Virus record (IMG/VR): IMGVR_UViG_3300023179_000153
Coordinates: 1-51,807 of that record
Origin: a virus
Length of the DNA stretch: 51,807 bases
Strand: one strand, 5' to 3'
The position numbers were made by a program, and so were the translations under genes. The notes below the pieces were generated by a model. The model saw only the letters and a list, made by a program, of their open reading frames with translations. It was not told where the DNA came from and ran no database searches. Below, in pieces: positions 1-6,555 of the stretch; positions within the stretch are counted from its first letter, which is position 1, and each line of letters starts with the position of its first letter.

Positions 1-1146
1 CAAAACTATAAGGGATGGAAAAACTTAATAAAGATAGTATCAGAATCTAATAAACCAGAACACTATTATCACAAACCAAGACTAGATCTGGAAACTATTA
101 AACAGCTTAATACTGGGCATTTAATAGCCATCACTGGGCATCTAGGATCTACGCTGGCAGATATTATTTTGGAAGATTATGAACTAAAGCCAAACTGGAT
201 AGAACTAGGAAAACAGCATATAGAATATCTAAAGCAAATATTTGATAGTAAGGTTTTTTTAGAGGCGCAGTTAATTGATAAAGATAACTTACCAGTACAA
301 GTTAAATTAACAGAAGCTATAAGACACCTAGCTAAACTTACTAATATTAAAGTAATATGTACGCCGGATGCCCACTATTGCAAAAAAGAAGATGCTGTTG
401 ATCAAAGAATATTATTGTGTAATAATTTAAAATTAACTATGCAAGATATTAGTAGAAAAATAGGAAATAATGAAGATGTTCCTTTAGGTTGTTTCTTTTC
501 GTCTGATAACTACCACATTCCTTCTCAAGAAGAGATGAAACAATATCATACCGACACAGAGATTGAAAATACTCAATATGTTGCGAGCTTGATAGAAGAC
601 TATGATATTCTTAGTAAACCAATCTTACCACCATTTAAATGTCCTGTAGGATTTGATGAAGCAGAGTATTTGAGGGAATTGTGTCGTAAGGGGTGGAAAG
701 AAAAAATAGCTAATAATATTCCTAAAGAAGATCATCAAAAATACGTAGATAGAATTAAATACGAACTAGAAGTTTTACAGGGTGCTGGATTAAGCAGCTA
801 CTTTTTAATAGTACAAGATATTGTAAATTTTGTGAGAGACAACGGATGGCTTCCTGGACCGGGCAGAGGGTGTTTCTTACCAGACTCTAGAATTTTAACT
901 CCTAGCGGTGAATTAATACCTATTATTAATATGAATATTGGTGATGAAGTTATAGATGCTTATGGGAATAAGCAAAAAATAACTAATACCTTTCAATATA
1001 AGGTTGAAGAAGAAATACTAGAATTAGAGTTAGAGAACGGTAAGATTATAAGATGTACCAAAGACCATAAATTCTTAACCAAGAATAGAGGATGGATAGA
1101 AGCACAATATCTCACAGAATTAGATGATTTAGTTGAGGTTAAATAA
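1..1146 (+). CDS. dnaE: DNA polymerase III alpha subunit (DnaE), N-terminal piece fused to an N-intein; 5' end outside window
   Basis: This is the first of three pieces of a DnaE-type replicative polymerase. The frame is open from base 1, so the gene starts before the window. The visible part holds the second half of the PHP domain (TGHLGSTLAD, CTPDAHYCKKED) followed by the entry to the polymerase core (YLRELCRKGW, YELEVLQGAGLSSYFLIVQD), ending at LPGPGRG. That last motif is the conserved GPGRGS loop of family C polymerases. At the expected Ser the frame changes into a Cys-initiated intein half of 91 residues and stops with TAA. The missing SAAG continuation is encoded after the next gene. 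Seen directly: the homology and the exact break. Inferred: trans-splicing with the product of 1977-2813 restores the polymerase. The PHP domain may be catalytic or vestigial; this cannot be judged from the part visible. Confidence 0.93.
   Translation, partial: QNYKGWKNLIKIVSESNKPEHYYHKPRLDLETIKQLNTGHLIAITGHLGSTLADIILEDYELKPNWIELGKQHIEYLKQIFDSKVFLEAQLIDKDNLPVQVKLTEAIRHLAKLTNIKVICTPDAHYCKKEDAVDQRILLCNNLKLTMQDISRKIGNNEDVPLGCFFSSDNYHIPSQEEMKQYHTDTEIENTQYVASLIEDYDILSKPILPPFKCPVGFDEAEYLRELCRKGWKEKIANNIPKEDHQKYVDRIKYELEVLQGAGLSSYFLIVQDIVNFVRDNGWLPGPGRGCFLPDSRILTPSGELIPIINMNIGDEVIDAYGNKQKITNTFQYKVEEEILELELENGKIIRCTKDHKFLTKNRGWIEAQYLTELDDLVEVK
871..1143 (+). other. Split intein, N-terminal half (91 aa) in DnaE
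   Basis: It begins with Cys directly after GPGRG. Block A reads CFLPDSRILTPSGE and block B reads CTKDHKFLTKNRGW, including the conserved xxH, and then comes the typical LDDLVEV ending before a stop codon. The 91-residue length fits known naturally split intein N-halves. There is no endonuclease domain inside it. Its partner is the C-half at 1977-2081. Confidence 0.93.
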
Positions 1147-1198
1147 AAAGAACCTCGACCAAGACTTTTTTGGTGTAATCTAGATTAGGGGAATAAAG

Positions 1199-1993
1199 AT
1201 GAAATACATTACACAACAATACTTGATCGATAATGACTACTCAACCAAGGGCGTATCAAATATTTGTTTTAAAGCAAAATGTCAAAAATGTAAAAATAAT
1301 TTTAAATATTCTAGTTTAAAAAAGTTTGTACAAAATAGAAAAGATTTATCTAAAGATCAATGGATGTTATGTCAAAAATGTTTTTTACGATTAAAAACCG
1401 TGGATAATCCTGTGTGGTTAGAAAAAAATAGACAAGCACAAATTATTGCTCAAAATAAACCAGAACAAATACAAAAAAATAAAATAGGAGTTTCAAATTC
1501 TTGGTCAAAAGAACGCAAAGCCAAAGCGTCTGAATATCTTAAAAAAAGATGGAATAACGATGAACAGTTTAAAAATACCGCCCTACAAAATCTACAATAT
1601 GATCCAGATAATTTTATTAAAGGAATAGGTTCTGGTGGTTTAAGAGGAACATACAATAATATACCATATCATAGCGCATTAGAATTATCTTTTATATTGT
1701 GGTGCGAATCAAATAATATACCTATCAAAAGATACGATCTTGATCCAATAGAATATTTAGATGAAAATAAAAATATTAGACAATATTATCCAGACTTCAT
1801 AATTAACACAAAAACTATAGTAGAAATAAAAGGTAAAGGAATATGGTATCAAAAAAATTACGAAAGGAATATATGTAAAATACAAGAAGCAAAAAAACAG
1901 GCAAAAAATTATTGTGTATATTACGATATTGATGAACAAACTAAATTATTTTATAAAAAGGCAAGAAGGATACATCGTGAGAATCAAAAATAA
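1199..1993 (+). CDS. Homing-endonuclease-like PD-(D/E)XK nuclease between the split-intein halves
   Basis: A 264-residue protein with a clear start: an AGGGG ribosome site lies seven bases before ATG. The N-terminus has two CxxC pairs (C28/C31 and C58/C61), probably a zinc knuckle for DNA binding. The middle (about 95-130) is basic and resembles NUMOD-type DNA-binding segments of homing enzymes. The C-terminal part has a nuclease core: YHSALELSF (E162), YYPDF (D199) and VEIKGKG (E209, K211), which matches the E...PD...ExK pattern. It lies between two halves of one intein in the same operon, the fractured-gene arrangement reported for phage-like marine metagenome sequences, where free endonuclease genes sit between split-intein genes. 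Its last 17 bases overlap the start of the C-intein gene. The likely role is homing into intein-less dnaE alleles at the GPGRGS site; a passive, degraded nuclease cannot be excluded. Confidence 0.8.
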   Translation: MKYITQQYLIDNDYSTKGVSNICFKAKCQKCKNNFKYSSLKKFVQNRKDLSKDQWMLCQKCFLRLKTVDNPVWLEKNRQAQIIAQNKPEQIQKNKIGVSNSWSKERKAKASEYLKKRWNNDEQFKNTALQNLQYDPDNFIKGIGSGGLRGTYNNIPYHSALELSFILWCESNNIPIKRYDLDPIEYLDENKNIRQYYPDFIINTKTIVEIKGKGIWYQKNYERNICKIQEAKKQAKNYCVYYDIDEQTKLFYKKARRIHRENQK

Positions 1994-2081
1994 GAAAATT
2001 ATTCAATATAAAGGATATGTTCATGATTTATCTGTCGAAAATTCAAAAACATACAATATCGAAGGAATAGGGGTTCATAAT
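1977..2081 (+). other. Split intein, C-terminal half (35 aa)
   Basis: The segment contains block F (YVHDLSVENSKTYNIEGIG) and block G (VHN) and ends in His-Asn followed by extein Ser+1. These are the residues needed for Asn cyclisation and acyl transfer. The length matches C-halves of natural split inteins. The Ser at 2082-2084 is the Ser of the polymerase GPGRGS motif. Confidence 0.92.
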
Positions 2082-2813
2082 AGTGCGGCTGGTTGTCTAG
2101 TATCATATTTGATAGGCATTACTAGTATTGATCCTATTAAGTATGATCTATTATTTGAAAGATTCTATAATGCTGGTAGAAATTCTAAAGACCATATATC
2201 CATGCCAGATATTGATGTTGACGTTCCTATTAATAAAAGGGAAATAGTTATTGAATATATTAAAAACAAATATGGACATAATAAAGTTTCTCAGATGGTA
2301 ACTTTTAACACTATCAAAGGTAGAGGTGCGCTAAAAGATGTACTAAGAGTTTATGGTAACGTATCTTTTGACGAGATGAATAAAATTACTAAAAATATTC
2401 CCGATGAATCTAAAATTGCTGATGAGCTTCAGGACATGAAAGAAGAAACGGGCGAAGCATCAATTATTAGGTGGTCATTAGAAAATAATATAGATAAGCT
2501 CAAGGAATGGTGTTATATTGACGATCATGATGAATTACAGGGGCCTTTGTCAAAACGCTTTGAACAGGCTATAAGACTAGAAGGCACAAAATCTAATCAG
2601 TCCAAACACGCTGCTGGAATAGCCATCAGTGCAGAACCACTAAGCGAAATTTGTCCTATGGTTTATGACAGTAAAAATGATCAATTAATAGCGGGGATGG
2701 AGATGCAAGATTTGGAGGCTCTAGGTATTATTAAACTAGATATTCTCGGCGTAGCTATGTTAGATAAGATTATGTCTATAAAAGATTTACTACTTGAAGG
2801 AGTAAAATTATGA
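1977..2813 (+). CDS. dnaE: C-intein fused to DnaE palm-domain piece
   Basis: This is the second piece of the polymerase. GTG at 1977 is chosen as start because an AGAAGGA site lies six bases upstream and it gives a C-intein of exactly 35 residues; the frame itself is open further upstream inside the nuclease gene. After the intein the extein begins SAAGCLVSYLIGITSIDP, which continues GPGRG of the first piece without loss. It then carries the family C palm: MPDIDVDV (two catalytic Asp), MVTFNTIKGRGALKDVLRV, SKHAAGIAIS and GIIKLDILG (third Asp). All three predicted metal-binding Asp are therefore in this 278-residue piece (243 without the intein). It stops soon after LDILGVAMLDKI, where ordinary DnaE runs on into the fingers. 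No second intein half is present at this end, so joining to the third piece would have to be non-covalent. Confidence 0.9.
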   Translation: MRIKNKKIIQYKGYVHDLSVENSKTYNIEGIGVHNSAAGCLVSYLIGITSIDPIKYDLLFERFYNAGRNSKDHISMPDIDVDVPINKREIVIEYIKNKYGHNKVSQMVTFNTIKGRGALKDVLRVYGNVSFDEMNKITKNIPDESKIADELQDMKEETGEASIIRWSLENNIDKLKEWCYIDDHDELQGPLSKRFEQAIRLEGTKSNQSKHAAGIAISAEPLSEICPMVYDSKNDQLIAGMEMQDLEALGIIKLDILGVAMLDKIMSIKDLLLEGVKL

Positions 2814-2989
2814 ATAAACAATTTAAAGATTTAAATGTTGATGCTTCATTTACTATGAATGGCATAGAATATACCAAAATTAATCCTGTTAAGATTAGTT
2901 GTTGCAAATCTATTAACGCTCAAGAAAAAAATAATCCTAACAACAAAACATTTGTTCAGCCACTAGTGGAAGTAGAAGTTAATGATTAA
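2810..2989 (+). CDS. Small conserved-type phage protein, function unknown (59 aa)
   Basis: A short gene that begins at ATG overlapping the stop of the polymerase piece (ATGA) and is preceded by GAAGGAG. It ends inside the start of the exonuclease gene, so it fits tightly in the operon. The protein reads FKDLNVDASFTMNGIEYTKI near the start, then a CC pair (KISCCKSINA) and ends in VEVEVND. The pattern of short beta segments followed by a Cys pair and an acidic end resembles small uncharacterised proteins common in phage replication regions. I do not assign a function. Its place between polymerase pieces 2 and 3 is notable, since this is where the polymerase reading frame is broken. Confidence 0.75.
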   Translation: MNKQFKDLNVDASFTMNGIEYTKINPVKISCCKSINAQEKNNPNNKTFVQPLVEVEVND

Positions 2990-3671
2990 TTATAATAAAA
3001 TTTGCGTATTTGATTTTGAGACAGACGGATCTGATCCATCATTCTGTAGTCCGGTTCAAATTGCTGCTGTAATGATAGATCCTATACAATTAGAAATTAT
3101 AAAAGATTCTGAGTTTAATATTAATTTTAAGCCAGAATGTTTGGATCAAAATGAAAACTTTGAATATCAAACAGATATCTTAGACTTTCATGCAAAAGTT
3201 AAAGGAACGTCCAAAGATAATGTCTTATCAGAATGGAAAAAGTATCCAAAACAAGAACATTCTTGGACATTATTTACGAATTATTTAGATAAATATCATA
3301 GTAGATCCTCAAAAAAGAGTCAATTTAGTGCTCCAATAGCTGCTGGTTATAATATTAATCGTTTTGATTTACATATTATAGACAGACTAAGTAAAAAATA
3401 TGGTAATCTAAACAAAGAACAAAGAACCAATCTATTTTATCCAAGAGATGTGATAGATGGTATGAATTTAATATTCTATTGGTTTGAGAGCAATGGAGAC
3501 TTAAAAAGCTACACCCTAGATTCTGTAAGAGACTATTTTGGTATCTCTAAAGATGGCGCACATGACGCTATTAAAGATGTTAAGGATACAGCAGAAATTA
3601 TTATCAGATTCATGAAACTGCATCGTAATTTAAGTAATAAGATTCAGTTTAAAGGATCATTTGTCAAATAG
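2982..3671 (+). CDS. DnaQ-like DEDDh 3'-5' exonuclease
   Basis: A 229-residue protein of the DEDD exonuclease superfamily. Motif I is FDFETDG (D11, E13), motif II is GYNINRFDLHII (D129), and motif III is AHDAIKDVKDTA (H194, D199), which places it in the DEDDh class with epsilon, RNase T and related enzymes. It would remove nucleotides from DNA 3' ends in a two-metal reaction. It lies between two pieces of the polymerase and overlaps both neighbours (8 bases with the small gene, 11 with the next piece), so the best inference is a proofreading subunit made in step with the polymerase. There is no visible clamp-binding peptide. A general exonuclease role in repair or nucleotide recycling is the alternative. 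Confidence 0.88.
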   Translation: MINYNKICVFDFETDGSDPSFCSPVQIAAVMIDPIQLEIIKDSEFNINFKPECLDQNENFEYQTDILDFHAKVKGTSKDNVLSEWKKYPKQEHSWTLFTNYLDKYHSRSSKKSQFSAPIAAGYNINRFDLHIIDRLSKKYGNLNKEQRTNLFYPRDVIDGMNLIFYWFESNGDLKSYTLDSVRDYFGISKDGAHDAIKDVKDTAEIIIRFMKLHRNLSNKIQFKGSFVK

Positions 3672-6021
3672 TATGAAACAGTATCAGTATTCTTGCGGTT
3701 GTGGATTTAAGGCAGATAATGCTGAAGATCTAACAAAAATAGAATTTAATCCTAAAATTGAAAATATTAATCTTGATTGTTATAGAACGTGGTCATTAAT
3801 TTCAGACGGTAATACTAAGGGTGTTTTTCAGCTAGAATCTAGGCTGGGAAAATCTATTGCTAAAAAACTTAAGCCAGAAAATATAGAACAATTATCTGCT
3901 TTAATTGCAGTATTAAGACCTGGATGTATAAGTGGAGATACAAAAATATCTATATCTAGATACACCCATAAAGATGGTAGAATAAGACAGAAACTTATAA
4001 AAATAAGAGATTTATATAAAAAACAAAACAGTTTTACAACTATTTTATCGTATAATGAAAAAACTGGCACTATTATAAACAATAAAGTTAATAGTGTTAT
4101 TTATAATGGGCAAAAGGAGTGTTTCAAGGTTATTTTTAATACGCACTCGAATATGTACGCTTCAAACGGAAGAAAACAATATCGTTTAGAATGTACCGAT
4201 GACCATCAACTGTTGACTTCTACTGGCTGGAAGGAATTAAGACATATACAGCCTGGTGAAAGGGTTTTGGTTAATAAAAGAAAACACACAAGAAAATCAA
4301 AACTTGGAAAAAGGTCTTTTAGAACAAAATGCTATCATACATACGAATATAAATGCATATTCTGTGATTGGAAAGCTGGTTCACTAGATGTTAACCATAT
4401 TATTGAGAATAGACATCACAATAATAAACCTAATAATTTATGTTTTTTGTGTCCAAACCATCATAGGCAATTTACGGAAGGTTCATTAAATATTAAACAG
4501 GTAAGGGCTCTACAAAAAAAACACAAACTACCAAAAACAATAGACGGTAAATGGGCAACTATAGTAGATAAAGTTTCGGTAGGGATTAAAGATGTTTATG
4601 ATATTTCTATGAAAACTCCCCACCATAATTTTATAGCTGGTGACGTTATTGTTCATAACTGTTTGGAAGCTATGAGAGACGGTAAAAGTGTTACCAATCA
4701 TTATATTGATAAAAAAAACGGATTAGAATCCGTGGACTACTTCCATCCTTCACTAGAGCCTATACTTAAAAATACTTATGGAGAAATGATATATCAAGAG
4801 CAGGCAATGGAAATAGCCAAACGTATTGCTGGTTTTAATCTACAAGAAGCAGATATGTTAAGAAAAGCTATAGGTAAGAAAAAGCCAGAAGAAATGGCTA
4901 AGGTTAAACAAAGATTTTTAGAGGGAGCAAAACAATTAGATATTATATCTGAACAAGATGCCGAACAAATATTCGGATGGATTGAGAAAAGCCAAAGATA
5001 TAGTTTTAATAAGTCTCATTCTGTAAGTTATGCTATTAATGCTTATTTATCGGCTTATACAAAAGCTCATTTCCCTAAGATATTTTTTGCATCATATTTA
5101 AGGTTCGCAAAAGATAAAATAGATCCTCAAGAAGAAATTAAAGCATTAGTACAAAATGCTAATGAGATGGATATTACTATTCATACTCCTGATTTGAGAA
5201 ATCTTAATAAACTTTTCATACTAAAAAATAATAAAATATACTTTGGTTTAACAGATATAAAGGGTGTTGGTGATTCTGTATTTGATAAATTAAAAGATAT
5301 TTGTGCAAATATAAATTTAAGTGATTTAAATTGGTTACAAGTACTATTTTTAGTTTTAGACAAAATTAATTCTACAGCAGCTAAAGGACTGATACAAAGC
5401 GGGTCTATCAGCTTTATTAATAAGTCTAGGAATAGTATGATGTTCGAATATGGGCTAATCAGTGGACTAACTAAAAAAGAAAAAGAGCATCTTATAAATG
5501 GTTTAAATGATTTTAAAGACTTGGGTTCTGGACTAATGCACATATTGAATATGCCACGAGTTAATAAAAATAGAAAGCAAATTATACTAGATAGTATTAA
5601 TACTTTAAATAATCCTCCATATAGTTTGGAAGATAGTCCAGAATGGATAGCGGATTGTGAGGATACTTTATTGGGATGTTCTATAACTTGTTCTAAGCTA
5701 GATATGTATGATATTAGTATGACTAATATAACGTGTAAAGAGCTTAAGAATACTGTTCTTAAAGATAATCTTATTCTGGGTGGTGAGATTGATTTTATCA
5801 ATATTACTAAAACAAAAACAGGCAAAAATCCCGGCCAAGAGATGGCTTTTGTTACTATGACAGACACAACAGGTTCTATAGACTCAATAATCTTTTTTCC
5901 TGAAAAATATAAAGAATACAAAAATTTATTATTTGCGAATAATATTATTATTGTAAAGGGCACAAAAACCAAAACTGGTGATGGTCTTATAGTAGACAAG
6001 GCTTATGTAGCCAAAACTTGA
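3661..6021 (+). CDS. dnaE: DNA polymerase III alpha subunit (DnaE), C-terminal piece with an internal HNH intein
   Basis: This is the third piece of the polymerase. A short N-terminal segment with a Cys cluster (YSCGCGFKAD) leads into NTKGVFQLESRLGK and LSALIAVLRPG, the part of DnaE that normally follows the palm. A 245-residue intein interrupts RPG/CLEAMRDG. The rest is fingers and helix-hairpin region (YGEMIYQEQAMEIAKRIAGF, ADMLRKAIGKK, FNKSHSVSYAINAYLSAYTK, FGLTDIKGVGD) and a C-terminal OB fold (GEIDFINITKTKTGK, VTMTDTTGSIDSIIFFPEKY). The spliced protein would be about 541 residues. The start is probably TTG at 3661, five bases after AAGGA; ATG at 3673 is in frame but badly spaced. It overlaps the exonuclease stop by 11 bases. 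The catalytic Asp residues are not here, so it can work only together with the palm piece. Confidence 0.92.
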   Translation: MSNSMKQYQYSCGCGFKADNAEDLTKIEFNPKIENINLDCYRTWSLISDGNTKGVFQLESRLGKSIAKKLKPENIEQLSALIAVLRPGCISGDTKISISRYTHKDGRIRQKLIKIRDLYKKQNSFTTILSYNEKTGTIINNKVNSVIYNGQKECFKVIFNTHSNMYASNGRKQYRLECTDDHQLLTSTGWKELRHIQPGERVLVNKRKHTRKSKLGKRSFRTKCYHTYEYKCIFCDWKAGSLDVNHIIENRHHNNKPNNLCFLCPNHHRQFTEGSLNIKQVRALQKKHKLPKTIDGKWATIVDKVSVGIKDVYDISMKTPHHNFIAGDVIVHNCLEAMRDGKSVTNHYIDKKNGLESVDYFHPSLEPILKNTYGEMIYQEQAMEIAKRIAGFNLQEADMLRKAIGKKKPEEMAKVKQRFLEGAKQLDIISEQDAEQIFGWIEKSQRYSFNKSHSVSYAINAYLSAYTKAHFPKIFFASYLRFAKDKIDPQEEIKALVQNANEMDITIHTPDLRNLNKLFILKNNKIYFGLTDIKGVGDSVFDKLKDICANINLSDLNWLQVLFLVLDKINSTAAKGLIQSGSISFINKSRNSMMFEYGLISGLTKKEKEHLINGLNDFKDLGSGLMHILNMPRVNKNRKQIILDSINTLNNPPYSLEDSPEWIADCEDTLLGCSITCSKLDMYDISMTNITCKELKNTVLKDNLILGGEIDFINITKTKTGKNPGQEMAFVTMTDTTGSIDSIIFFPEKYKEYKNLLFANNIIIVKGTKTKTGDGLIVDKAYVAKT
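3925..4659 (+). other. Cis-splicing intein with HNH endonuclease domain (245 aa)
   Basis: The intein starts CISGDTKISI after extein RPG and ends FIAGDVIVHN before extein Cys+1 (CLEAMRDG). Block B reads CTDDHQLLTSTGW and is followed by a PGERVLV strand. Between the splicing halves is an HNH nuclease: CIFC, then DVNHIIENRHHNNKPNNL and CPNHHRQF, with two Cys pairs for a zinc. All splicing residues are intact (Cys1, block B His, terminal His-Asn, Cys+1), so it should splice. Its endonuclease type differs from the PD-(D/E)XK nuclease beside the split intein in the same polymerase. Confidence 0.93.
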
Positions 6022-6045
6022 CTTATGTTGCCGCCCGCCTATTTT
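6018..6045 (+). promoter_or_regulatory. Candidate sigma70-like promoter for ssb
   Basis: TTGACT, a 16-base GC-rich spacer and TATTTT lie just after the polymerase stop and about 40 bases before the ssb start. The spacer is unusually GC-rich for this genome. The match is reasonable but such motifs arise often by chance in AT-rich DNA. Confidence 0.4.
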
Positions 6046-6087
6046 AAAGCAGTTGGTTCAGAATTTTACTTTTAAAGGAGATGATTA

Positions 6088-6456
6088 ATGAATATTGTGA
6101 TGTTAAGAGGTAATCTTGCTCGTGATCCAGAACTTAGAGTTGTTAATACTGGAGACAAGCAAACGTCGGTAGTTAATTTTACAGTAGCCGTATCCAGAGA
6201 ATTTAAGAAAGCTAATGGTACTCAGGATAAGGTAACCTCTTTTATTCAGTGTGAGGCGTGGGACAGTGGTGCTGAAACTATCGCATCGTCCTTAAAGAAG
6301 GGTGATCTTGTGATGGTAGAAGGTTCACTACGTAATGACAGCTGGGAAAAGGATGGTGTTAAGCATAGTACTCTTAAAGTTCGAGTAAATAATTTTGGTA
6401 AGATTATCAAAACTCGTTCTGGTGAAAAGTCTACTGAAACCACAGTAGCATTCTGA
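6088..6456 (+). CDS. ssb: Single-stranded DNA-binding protein
   Basis: A 122-residue OB-fold protein of the bacterial SSB family. It starts MNIVMLRGNLARDPELR and continues with VVNFTVAVSREF, FIQCEAWDSGAETIASSLKKG and VEGSLRNDSWEKDG, the usual order of strands and helix. It would coat single-stranded DNA at the phage fork and protect it during polymerase and exonuclease work. AAAGGAG lies seven bases before the ATG, one of the best ribosome sites in the region. The C-terminus is short and ends TTVAF instead of the acidic DDIPF-type tail that normally recruits partners; the final Phe is kept but the acid residues are not, so partner binding may differ. A hairpin follows the gene. Confidence 0.95.
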   Translation: MNIVMLRGNLARDPELRVVNTGDKQTSVVNFTVAVSREFKKANGTQDKVTSFIQCEAWDSGAETIASSLKKGDLVMVEGSLRNDSWEKDGVKHSTLKVRVNNFGKIIKTRSGEKSTETTVAF

Positions 6457-6483
6457 TTTTTATTCAAAAGAAACCGTAGCAGA

Positions 6484-6513
6484 AGCCCCTGGTGTTAATA
6501 GCGCCAGGGCTCT
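6484..6513 (+). terminator. Hairpin after ssb, probable weak terminator
   Basis: CCCTGGTG at 6487-6494 pairs with CGCCAGGG at 6502-6509 (one T-G pair) across a loop of seven bases, and the stem extends by two pairs past a single-base bulge. It is GC-rich in an AT-rich setting, but only CTCTGTTAT follows, not a run of T. It may be a factor-dependent terminator, an RNA-stabilising end or a regulatory hairpin for the next operon. Confidence 0.5.
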
Positions 6514-6555
6514 GTTATGGACACCATATTATTTCATTAAAAGTATTTTTATTTT

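Noticed and set aside
1147-1198. ACCAA...TTGGT hairpin between N-intein stop and nuclease gene as a terminator or an intron border
   Set aside because: The stem has only five pairs and the operon clearly continues; there is no group I or II intron core nearby.
3661-3672. Polymerase pieces 2 and 3 joined by a hidden second split intein
   Set aside because: Neither the end of piece 2 (IKDLLLEGVKL) nor the start of piece 3 shows block A, B, F or G motifs or a terminal His-Asn.
5181-5999. Long minus-strand frame opposite the polymerase C-terminal piece
   Set aside because: It is hydrophobic because of antisense AT-rich codons, lies fully within a certain gene and has no ribosome site.
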